A stretch of DNA of 64,000 nt from Phialophora verrucosa (lineage: Eukaryota > Ascomycota > Eurotiomycetes > Chaetothyriales > Herpotrichiellaceae). The notes below the pieces were generated by a model. That model was not told the origin of the DNA and searched no databases. It saw only the letters and a list, made by a program, of their open reading frames with translations. Where the stretch lies: assembly GCA_002099365.1 (NCBI GenBank), contig MSED01000014.1:1302001-1366000 (forward strand). Direction: 5' to 3'. Below, one piece after another: positions 52,303-61,500 of this stretch (the stretch's first letter is position 1; every line of letters begins with the position of its first letter). A program made the position numbers and the translations under genes.

Positions 52303-52907
52303 GTTGGCGGTGGTGGGCGCCGAAGAGGTGAGGCAGAGGAGTGGTAGCGATAGCTAGGAGTGGTGGCCAAGAGTGGTCGATGTGGAAGAGATCGTAGTGC
52401 CAACTATACCTGTTACTCTGGATTGTGGGCTCTAGGCTCGAGAGATCAATTCGCTTCAGACTCTGGATATCAATCTGGCCCGGAGTTACAGGTGAGGTTG
52501 CCCTGGGCCTGGTTTGGGGGCAGCTAGACACATCTCCTCGAGCGCAAGTTGTGGAGTATGCAAACTGCGAGGGAGTACGGGGTGTATGAGGGACGAGGCA
52601 GTGGCGAATATACTACAGGGCAAAGCGCGGTGTGAGTTACACTGTAGTATGTAGGGAGTATTGTGTGCTGGAATACTCGGTGGTTCCTGACGCGCAGGAA
52701 CTTTTGGTGGAGGGGGATCTATGTCGGATGACTAACGAGTTACTTAAGCCGTGGCGTGGCGCACCATAACTCGGCAGATCGGACGTCGTTTGCCCCATGT
52801 CTACGCCTCATCTACGATACCTCGTACTTGAAGTGCAAAGCCAACTTTGAGCTGGAAGCACTCTGCATTTCCATATGATGCTGCATCAAGCTCCGTCTCC
52901 GTATCTC
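52303..52907. other. Spacer, no gene seen
   Basis: This holds the promoter side of the Saf4-like gene and the 3' side of the HXXEE gene, both on the minus strand. Nothing else is supported. Confidence 0.5.
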
Positions 52908-53549
52908 TTAAGCGAGCAATGACGCCAAACCTTTGTACAAAAAAGGCAGCGCCGCTCCAAACCCGCACCAGAAAGCAATGCTTGCACCCTGATTGACCTT
53001 ACACTTCTCCAACGACTTGAGGTTTGTGAAAATGGCAACATGCGCAGCAAGACCCAGCACAACCGAGAGCGCCAACTGGCTGTTATTGATGGCCGCCTTC
53101 GAGTACGAGTACAGCGTTAACGGTAGAAAGAGCGTTAGCGCCGTGGCCAGGCCAGGATTGTATGTCTTGCCCTCGTTCAAGAAAGTCACGATGTGCAAGA
53201 TGCCATTGATGAGGACAAAGCCGTTGAAAGGAACAGAAAGCAGGGGATCCTTGTCGGCGTTGTACAAGCTGATCGCTCCATAAGTCCACGCAAACCCTAC
53301 GTTGACGGCTGTGACCCATGCAGGCGTTGCAGGGAACTTGTTGAGATCAGTGTAGCCCATAGACTTGGCCATGTGCTTTTGGAACGCGAATCTTTCGCCC
53401 TTCAGATCATAACCGTGCTCTTCAAACTGGTGAACCATGTAGATCGGAAGCAGGGCGGCAAGCAAGTTGGGTGAAGACGCAAGATCAGCGCCTGCCGACT
53501 CGGTGATGAGCTGGCGGGCTAGAAGGGCGCCTGCAAAGTGGCAGACCAA
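52908..53549 (-). CDS. HXXEE-domain membrane protein, 5' end unresolved
   Basis: About 210 residues are readable. The family motif is in LLPIYMVHQFEEHGYD (H-x-x-E-E). Several hydrophobic helices follow (VTAVNVGFAWTYGAISLY, PFNGFVLINGILHIVTFL, TALTLFLPLTLY, SVVLGLAAHVAIFTN, AFWCGFGAALPFLYKGL). The function of HXXEE proteins is unknown. There is no ATG at the head of the frame; the first in-frame ATG lies after the first helix. Upstream candidates are ATG 53670 (MNHLQYNFSLH, spliced) and ATG 53576 (MSQLMTLWPIFG). The latter would join perfectly if the 16 nt at 53534-53549 (GT...AG) were removed, which is too short for a normal intron. The 5' boundary is therefore provisional. Confidence 0.75.
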   Translation of the reverse strand: MVCHFAGALLARQLITESAGADLASSPNLLAALLPIYMVHQFEEHGYDLKGERFAFQKHMAKSMGYTDLNKFPATPAWVTAVNVGFAWTYGAISLYNADKDPLLSVPFNGFVLINGILHIVTFLNEGKTYNPGLATALTLFLPLTLYSYSKAAINNSQLALSVVLGLAAHVAIFTNLKSLEKCKVNQGASIAFWCGFGAALPFLYKGLASLLA

Positions 53550-53950
53550 AGATCGGCCAGAGAGTCATGAGTTGAGACATCTCTGAAGATAATCGACAGC
53601 TACTTTGTCGAGGTTGCTGGGTACTTCAAGACCGGAATGCAGAGAGAAGTTGTACTGGAGGTGATTCATGTAGGGAGCTTATTACTTCTCCGCTCTTGAC
53701 CTCGAAGTCAAACGACAACAATGGTTCACCAAAATAGAGAGGTTTGGGGTGGGGGATGGGAGACGAGGTTCTTATAGCCGTCAAAAGCGGCCATGCCCGA
53801 AACGGCACCGCAGGCGGATTTCCCGGCACCGACTTTACAAACTCCTAGACAACTACTTCCGAGTAAACTTGCTTTGCGCCTCGAATCCGTGCTCACCACC
53901 GTGTTCATTACTGTTAGACTTTAGTTATAATCATACAACTCGGTTCTGTT
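53550..53950. other. Spacer with the unresolved 5' end of the HXXEE gene
   Basis: This contains the candidate start codons of the HXXEE gene near 53576 and 53670, then the 3' side of the PTPA gene. No other feature. Confidence 0.45.
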
Positions 53951-55324
53951 TCACCGAGCAAATGCTCGTTTCTTCTCAGCTGAAGGCTGTTGCGTCGGTT
54001 TGGTGCCAGCCTCGCTCAGAGGAGGCATCGGCTGTCTTCGTGCCGCTGCAATGCCGCCTCGAGGTGGAGGGGGTGCTGGAGTTCGAGTTGCCCACGGCGC
54101 TTGTGTGACACCGTTGGCAAACCCAATTGGAGCAGCTGGAGGCTTAGCAGCCCAGGGAGCAGCTGTGCCGCCGAGCGGCGGACCACCCGGCCGCATGGTG
54201 CTCGGTGCGTGCGTGTCCGTCGGGTTCCGAAGTGGTTGGCTCTGTGTATGTGTCGAAGGTGGGAGATCTTTTGCTTGAGGGTCCTTTTCCCACTTGAAGA
54301 GAGACCCGAACGGGAAGTGCTGGACCACGGGAAACTTGGCTAGCACTTCTGCGTTGTACATCTTGATCATGCCTTTGTTTATCTTGCCCCAGCCGTCCTT
54401 GATGCCGGATATGTCGTAGAGCATGGGACTGTGTTCCCAAAAAGGGCCCTTCTTGACGTCGTAGATGAAGGCGATGGCGGAGAAGTACATGTTTGAGTCT
54501 TTCTCTTTGTCCACCAGGTTGTGCTTGGCCACGGACGATGGTTCGGGGGCGTTGATGAGGGACCCTTCTATTGGTGTCTCGTCGGCCTCGCCAATGGGCG
54601 GACATAGTTGGGCGGAGCCAAAGATGTACGGGAGGAACGAATTGTCGTCCAGACCCCATACACCATGTGACCCGGCTGGTTCCAGGTTGTAGGTCTTGAT
54701 GAGTTTGCGGATCACGGCGAGATACTGTTCGAAAACGCCCAGGACAATGCCTCTTTCCTCGACGCCGGGTTCCGATTGTGGGAAGAAATCCAGTTTCCAT
54801 AGGCAGGCCAGAAACGCGAGAAAGCTGAGCTCATGGCCTGTGCCATAGTCGAGCCGCTGTGGACTACCGAATGAGCCGAGCAAGTACCCTGCTACTTCCT
54901 CCGATGCTGGCCTTAGGTGTGCGGGCAGAACATCGGCCAGCAGTTCGTCGATCCTGTCCTCAACAATCTTGTACCACTTGCGGAAGCTGATGTTGCCGAA
55001 TCTGGTGGGTCCGGTATCTGGGGAAACATCATCGACAATGCGAGACAGTTTATCCAGTAAAGCACGTAACCTTGAAACAGCGTCTGAAAAGGTCATGTCA
55101 TCGGTATTCAACTGCCAGGTTGAGGTTGTGGCTGCTTCGCCGACCCGACTTTTGCGTGGCACGACTGATCTATTCAGTTGGAGCATGAAAGTCATGATAT
55201 CGCGGTAAGCAAGGGAGGTGAGGAAGAAAGAGACGTCGGGTCCATCGTATATCTTCTTCACTGGCTTCTCGAAGTGGTGGGTGGTGATATCGGGGATTTT
55301 CTGGAGATGCGGGAAACTTTCCAT
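53951..55324 (-). CDS. RRD1: Serine/threonine phosphatase 2A activator (PTPA)
   Basis: A single exon encodes 457 residues. PTPA proteins are peptidyl-prolyl isomerases that activate the PP2A catalytic subunit. Family landmarks in order: IYDGPDVSFFLTSLAYRDIM, FGNISFRKWYKIVEDR, EVAGYLLGSFGSPQRLDYG, TGHELSFLAFLACLW, YNLEPAGSHGVWGLDDNSFL, YIFGSAQL, YFSAIAFIYDVKKGPFWEHS, DISGIKDGWGKINKGMIKMY, FPVVQHFPFG. After this conserved core (about 350 residues) there is a Pro/Ala-rich C-terminal extension of about 90 residues with APWAAKPPAAP and APWATRTPAPP. Rrd1 rather than Rrd2 is suggested by this long tail, as is usual in filamentous fungi. Confidence 0.95.
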   Translation of the reverse strand: MESFPHLQKIPDITTHHFEKPVKKIYDGPDVSFFLTSLAYRDIMTFMLQLNRSVVPRKSRVGEAATTSTWQLNTDDMTFSDAVSRLRALLDKLSRIVDDVSPDTGPTRFGNISFRKWYKIVEDRIDELLADVLPAHLRPASEEVAGYLLGSFGSPQRLDYGTGHELSFLAFLACLWKLDFFPQSEPGVEERGIVLGVFEQYLAVIRKLIKTYNLEPAGSHGVWGLDDNSFLPYIFGSAQLCPPIGEADETPIEGSLINAPEPSSVAKHNLVDKEKDSNMYFSAIAFIYDVKKGPFWEHSPMLYDISGIKDGWGKINKGMIKMYNAEVLAKFPVVQHFPFGSLFKWEKDPQAKDLPPSTHTQSQPLRNPTDTHAPSTMRPGGPPLGGTAAPWAAKPPAAPIGFANGVTQAPWATRTPAPPPPRGGIAAARRQPMPPLSEAGTKPTQQPSAEKKRAFAR

Positions 55325-55616
55325 AGTAGCGTTGTTTCGAGGCGGCGGCTTTCTTTAATCCGGAGTAAAAGTGCACTTTGGAGAGAGAAGAATTCCTTGA
55401 TCGCAGAAGGCGAGATCGTGATGGCAGATTCGAGGCGGGAGCAATGCCAATCGTCGCTGACAAGGCTGTTCTCGAGCCTTGTGGATGACGTCTAACTTGC
55501 CTCTTTGGTCCTCACCTTGCACCTTATTGTGTACTTCTAGGTCTCGTTGCCCCCCACGCTCTGGATGCGTCAACACGCGACCTGTTGCAACTCCATGTCC
55601 ACTTCCAGTCCCATTC

Positions 55617-57983
55617 ATGAGGCGGCTTACGCGTAGCTCGGGCGTGGCCCGATCTATCGAATCCGACGAGCAGGAAGCCGAGGATGTCACCGCAATCCTG
55701 AACGAGGAGGCCGCAGGTGCCGCTCGCCTGCCTTCTAAAAAGAGACGGCGGGCTTCCAGTGGTGATGGGATAGTGGAGAACCCTCCTACGAAACGAATAC
55801 AGCTCAATCATCTGGCCGTAACGACCAGTTCGCCACGGCGCCAGTCTGGCAGGCTACAGGCCCGCAAGTCGCTCTCCGCGCCTACGCGTCTCAACAATCG
55901 AGATCCATTCGAATTCCCGCGTGAAAATGGTGCAGAAGAGGCTCCGCGTATACCGACAGAGCCTGTCAAAAAGGTGCGGTTGCTGAAGAAGACATTGCCG
56001 CAAAATACAGCATCCCCTTTTCAGGGCCTGGGGGAACTGGTAACACAGACAAATGCCAGGATCAACCTGGATGGCTCGCCTAGGAAGCGACGTGGGAGAC
56101 CACCTAAGGAGACAGCCAAGTTGGCAAAAATTGCCAAGTCTTTGCAGGGAACAGGTCGTCGTGCAAAGAATACATCGTCTTCTGTGGCTGCCGCAGTACA
56201 TGCCGATGAGGACGACATCTTTGGAGCTGCCGAGCGAGGTGATGACGAGTCCTCCCCGAGACTGGGTGAACAGCTGTTCGCAGAGGATGCTTCCAATGCT
56301 ACACATCGGAGCGGGCCTACCGAGAAACCTCTCAGCCGTCGTGGGCCTAGTGGACCGTCCTTACGTGCAGCTATGGTTGCACCTTCTCTAGCAAAGCTTC
56401 AGAAAGTCAATATAACTGCTGAGCAAGCGAGACTTCAGCAGACCCAGACTGAAAACGGTCGTCGACCCGCGACAGGAGCTCTCAATCCACTAGCAGAAGC
56501 GGCCAAGCGGACAGAAGCCAGACACCGACCTCTCGCCGGGACTCCTCGTGATGAACAAGAACCTACAGACGGCGGTGCAGAAGACGACATACAGGAGGGC
56601 GAAGTATCTTCAGACCAGCAGATCGAGAATGGTGTCGCAGAAAGAGATTCTGTAGACAACGAACAAACAAAAAATGGGAGCGGCCGTGGTGCATCGATAG
56701 AAGCTGAACAGGGAGAGGAAGGCCATCGGTCTTCTGGGCCGCGGTCCCAGTCTCAACGACCCCAGACCGAGGCCGCTCGCACAGCTGAAGAGCGACAAGC
56801 GATTGAAGAAGAGCAGCGGCGCCAAGCAATGGTCAACGAAGAACTGGCGGGCGTTGAAGAAGCAGCAGCTCTCCATGGATGTAAAGAGCTTTGGACTAGT
56901 GCTTTAGTCGCTGCCGCCCAAGTTGAAGAAAACATGGCCTCAACAGGCGTTCAATCTACACTTGGCAAAGCCTGTGACCGTTCGTTCAAACAGATGATCT
57001 CTGTCTTCAAGCGAATGCATGAAGAAAACCCTGAGCGCCAGAGGAAGCTAAGTGACGATGAATCGGAGGGACTGGGCGTGCTGGTACAACGGTGCAACGA
57101 GATTTGTCGATATTCTTACAGACCGGACATGTACTACGACAGAGAAAGACATAAAATGATCCGAGACATTTATGGACATCTCATTCGCCGTTCGCTGAAG
57201 CTGTCAAGATCGGCATTGAAGGCCTACTTTCGGAACAACCGGCTCAGCGCATATGCTATCGAAAAGATTTGCCAGCTGTTGGGAATTACAGAGAAGTTGG
57301 TCGACAGCGCGGGCAGATGGACTCCGAGACCCGTGCTGGAGAGTGGCGTGAAGGGCAAGACAAAATCCGAGATTACGCAGCAGGTCCAGTCTCTCAGGAA
57401 GCGGTACAATGCGGCTCTTGTGGAAGATGGCAGGTCGAGGTGGCTCAACGAACACAACCGGTTGGCAATGCAGAGTTCAAAGCAGCTAGAAGACCAGCAC
57501 AGGAAATGGCGAGACTCAATTCGCGCCAAGTACAATCGCCCAGGGAGTGACTATCCCCGTCACAATGCAGCCTTCGTGCGCCACTCGCTCCACAGCCAAC
57601 AAGCCCACATTGTTGATGTCGACGACATTGCCAGTGACGAACAGGAGGCGCTGAATCGCCATCCCAGGGACGATGCGCGCCAGACCAAGAGCGAAGCAGT
57701 GCGGAACAGTCCACATGTCGGTCGAGAACCGACCGAAGATATTCCTGCCCCTGATGAGCCGACATGGAGCGACCCAGAGTTGACGGCGCTGAGCAACGGG
57801 CTGCAGCAATTCACGGGAGAGTCAAGGTGGGAAGAGATCATGAACAAGTACAGCCGGTGCCTAGGGAAGTACGACATGGACGCCATCGTGGCCAAGGCCA
57901 GGTGGTTCAAACAGATCATGGCCAGCAAGCTTGAACAGGACATGAGTGACCAGTGGGACTGGCTAAGGAGCGTCCCAGATTGA
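55617..57983 (+). CDS. AT-hook protein with C-terminal SANT/Myb-like region
   Basis: A single exon encodes 788 residues from MRRLTRSSGVARSIES. The frame is open further upstream to an ATG at 55485, but that part is Cys/Pro-rich and unlike the rest. An AT-hook (SPRKRRGRPPKETAK) lies near residue 155, implying minor-groove DNA binding. A charged coiled region (EERQAIEEEQRRQAMVNEEL) comes near 390-410. An alpha-helical domain follows (CNEICRYSYRPDMYYDRERH, DIYGHLIRRSLKLSRSALKA). The C-terminus PTWSDPELTALSNGLQQFTG ... WEEIMNKYSRCL ... KARWFKQIM has the tryptophan spacing of SANT/Myb domains. I do not recognise a named family. A chromatin-associated role is inferred. It is divergent from RRD1. 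Confidence 0.8.
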   Translation: MRRLTRSSGVARSIESDEQEAEDVTAILNEEAAGAARLPSKKRRRASSGDGIVENPPTKRIQLNHLAVTTSSPRRQSGRLQARKSLSAPTRLNNRDPFEFPRENGAEEAPRIPTEPVKKVRLLKKTLPQNTASPFQGLGELVTQTNARINLDGSPRKRRGRPPKETAKLAKIAKSLQGTGRRAKNTSSSVAAAVHADEDDIFGAAERGDDESSPRLGEQLFAEDASNATHRSGPTEKPLSRRGPSGPSLRAAMVAPSLAKLQKVNITAEQARLQQTQTENGRRPATGALNPLAEAAKRTEARHRPLAGTPRDEQEPTDGGAEDDIQEGEVSSDQQIENGVAERDSVDNEQTKNGSGRGASIEAEQGEEGHRSSGPRSQSQRPQTEAARTAEERQAIEEEQRRQAMVNEELAGVEEAAALHGCKELWTSALVAAAQVEENMASTGVQSTLGKACDRSFKQMISVFKRMHEENPERQRKLSDDESEGLGVLVQRCNEICRYSYRPDMYYDRERHKMIRDIYGHLIRRSLKLSRSALKAYFRNNRLSAYAIEKICQLLGITEKLVDSAGRWTPRPVLESGVKGKTKSEITQQVQSLRKRYNAALVEDGRSRWLNEHNRLAMQSSKQLEDQHRKWRDSIRAKYNRPGSDYPRHNAAFVRHSLHSQQAHIVDVDDIASDEQEALNRHPRDDARQTKSEAVRNSPHVGREPTEDIPAPDEPTWSDPELTALSNGLQQFTGESRWEEIMNKYSRCLGKYDMDAIVAKARWFKQIMASKLEQDMSDQWDWLRSVPD

Positions 57984-58516
57984 AGTTGAGGTACGGAGTA
58001 CAACATGTACCACTATGCTTGAGGCGACCAGAGATACCCCAATGACTGTAGCATGTACACATTAGTCACTTTGAAGCCAGCTGTGTGAAACAGGAGCGGA
58101 AGTAGCAAAAGGCTGAAACCGATAATCTCGGGGAAGCTGTCAGGGATGTGAATGTCTGTGATAGAAATGTTAGCATCGTCACTGGCGGCGACATGGTGGG
58201 GGATGCAGGGCCCTAGCACAACTAGCCACCCCGGGCCTAGCTAATAGGCACGCCTAGGCATTCTAGGCAACCCTAACTGCGGCCCGTCTGCCCTGTGGAG
58301 GCCCCTTAGGCACTGTCCGAATCACGCTTTTGCACGCTCACCTCGACCAACGCGTCGCGGCTACCCGAAGTTTTTGATCGCCAATCGGTCGATGCCAGCA
58401 CCAGCCAGCAGGTCTGAGACACGCCCGACCGACACTTCTCCCTCGATTCTCCTAATATTCCCTTCACCTCTTCTGCTAAACTTGCTCTTCCCGGATTTCT
58501 TGTTCAGCACACTGTC
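57984..58516. promoter_or_regulatory. Promoter region of the coiled-coil gene
   Basis: This 533-bp spacer between two plus-strand genes is C/T-rich just before 58517. No specific element is assigned. Confidence 0.4.
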
Positions 58517-61500
58517 ATGGACAAGAAGGATGAGACCACGACTCTCAAGCCAAAGGCGGCGCAATCTGCGACGAGGCCATTGACCAAGACTGCTTCTCCT
58601 AGGTTGCCCACGACTTCGAGGCCACCTACAACCTCTACTGCGACCAGACCGACCGTTGGAAGTTCCCTGAGCAAGCCCCCGGCGAGACCAAGCACCACCT
58701 CGTCCACAATTCGCAAGGCTGCCACCGTCACCCACAAGAAAAGAGACTCCGACAGCACGGTAGACGAGAAGCCCTCCGGGGACGAAAAGACAAAAGATGG
58801 CATATCTGCGAAGCCCAAGAGGATGTCGTTGGCCCCGGCTACCTCGTCTGACCGAGCCTCTACTACAAGGCCGGTCGCTGCCACCCCTGCGAGGAGGACC
58901 AGCGTCCAGCCCTCAACGACGGCGACTAGACCGACTGCTAGCAGCCCAGTCGGTTCCAGGAAGATAGCTGCAGCTCCGACCACGACCCGCGCCCCGGTGA
59001 CTTCTGCTACTCGACCACGACCTTCTGCCCCCTCGTCAAGACCCACGGCTGCCGCTTCGGCTGCAGAGAGGAAACGTCTGAGCACCATCCCTGCCTCCCC
59101 TGTGGTCAAGTCGGGTGCCGAGACGGAGGACAATAAGGAAAATGCTCCATCTGACGCAGAGCGGAAATCCATCCCCGTCCGTCCTGCCTTGGGATCGAGA
59201 AAGTCCACCCGCTCAGTCCTGATCGAGCAGCGTATAAGGGAGTTCGAACTCGTCAACAGTATGCTGCAGGCTGCCATGACTGCTGATGGTGCCGACGAAC
59301 AAGAGCAACACTCCATGGATCAAGAGGCTGCGACCACGATCGCGAAACTAAAGTCAGACCTGGCAAAGGTCAGGGATTACGAACGGAAGCATGGACGGGT
59401 GCCTACGACGGCAGAATTGGAAGAGATCCAATCTGTCTCCGGGGAATCGATTCCTGAGCCTCAGGACGATGCTGATGCGCGTTTGGTCGAGGAAATTCAA
59501 GATGCCTCTGTCGCCGAGTTGCAGAAAGACTTGGCTGAAAGCAGAGCCCAAGCTGAGGCCCTGCAGACCGAGTTGACGGAACTGAAGGCCAAGCTGGAAG
59601 TGTTCGGCCAGAATGCCGCGGAGGAGAGTGGTCGTGCGCAGGAAGCCACCGAAGCAATGCGAAAGGAACATGCGGCCCAAATCGATGAACTAGGATCCCT
59701 CCACGAGACTAAAGTTCAGGAGCTTGAGAATGCTCATCAAGAACGGCTGCAAAAACTTTCCGACGGGCACATATCCGAAACTGACCAGCTCTCACGGGAA
59801 CTCGCGTCATCGCGAGACGTTACCACTCAATTGAAATCGGACTTGGAAGAACTTCGCAAGACGGCTGCCGAGCGAGCGTCTGCGGCAGACAGCTACAGTG
59901 AAATGAAGAACACGTTAGAGACCAAGATCGGAAGCCTCGAAATTCAGCTCAAGTCGCAAGCGGCCGAGAGCCTGCGCAAGATGGACCAGGTGGAGACAGA
60001 GATCGCCAACAAGCAAAAGGAGATCACCCAGAAGCAGGAGGAACTCGCAAAGGTCAATAAAGAGGTGTCTCGTCACAAGCAGGTCATTCAGTCCTTGAAG
60101 GATCAAGTCTCGGGCTTCGAGCAGGCAAAGAAAGAAGCGGATGAAGCGCAATCAAGGAAAACCAGCCAGCTCGAGGAGCAGATCAAAGCATTGCAACAAG
60201 AAAATGCCGACGCCGTCTCAGCAGCAGCAGCCTCTTTAGCAGAGGCCAAGAAAACCCAGGCTGAGCAGCTTGAGGCTATCAAGCGGCAGTTGAGCGAGGC
60301 CCAGGACGAACTGAAGAAAGCTCGAGATTCGGAAGATGCCAAATTGCAGGACGTGTTGAAGAAATCTGAAGCCGACATTGCCGCTGCGAAGGCCGAGCTT
60401 GAGGCTGCCAAGGGCTCAAATTCGAGCAGGATCCAAGACCTCGAGGCACAGCTCCAAAAAGTACAGGACTCAGCCGAGGCCAAGGCATCAGAGCACCAGG
60501 GAGCTCTCGCTGGTCTACAAGGCCAATTGGATGCGGCAAAGACTGCCCTTCTTGAGGCTACGTCAAACCACGAAAAGATCCTGAAAGAACACGAGGCGCG
60601 CAGTAAATCTGCTGAGGAAGAGCTTGCTGCGCTGAAAGCTTCCCATGAAAAGGAGCTCGCGGACAATCACTCAGAAATCCAGTCAAAGCATGAAGAAGAG
60701 CTTGCTGCCTTGAAGGCCAGCTACTCCGAGCAGATTCAGCAGCTTGAGGAAAAGCTCAAGGCTTCGCAAAAGGAGTTCTCGTCCCTCAAAAAGACACATG
60801 CAGCTCAGATTAAGCAACTGGAGGACCAGATGAATGCGTCGCTCAAAGATCTCGGAGTCATCGAAGCCGGGCATTTTGAACAAGTAGATCGCATCAGAGC
60901 CGAGGCGGCCGAGTCGCAGCAGCGAGCCGTCGAAGAGGCGGAGAAGGTCCACATTGAAAGAGTGCGGAACCTCGAGCAACAGCTTCATGCTGCCGAAGCG
61001 AATGCAGCAGAACTCAGAGCTAGGCATACCTCGCAATTGGAAGAACTGGAGAGGCAGCGGACCTCGGAGCATGAGACTGCCTTGAATACGTTGAAAGAGT
61101 CTCATGCTACAGCAATCCAGGGTCTGGAGGATCAGCTGAAGCTCTCCGATGACTCTATGGAGACGGTCAAGGCAGAGCATGCCGAGCAACTGAAACTGGT
61201 AGAAGAACAGGTGTCGTCGCGTCATGCCGAGACGATCAACGCCTTGAATGAAGAGCACGCCAAACGTCTCCAAGACATCGAGAGCAAAGCCAAGTCAAGC
61301 CAGGAAGAGGCCCTTGAAGAGCTACGGTCGAGCTTGGCGGAAGAGAAGCGCCAGCTTGAATCACAGGTGAACTCCATCCAACAAGACCTTCAAGGCGCGA
61401 GGGCGCAAGCTCAGATGATGAAAAGTATCCTTCAAGACTCGGAGAAGGACGCCCGAGAGAAGGAAGAGCAGCTCAACGATGAAATCGAGAAACTGAGGGC

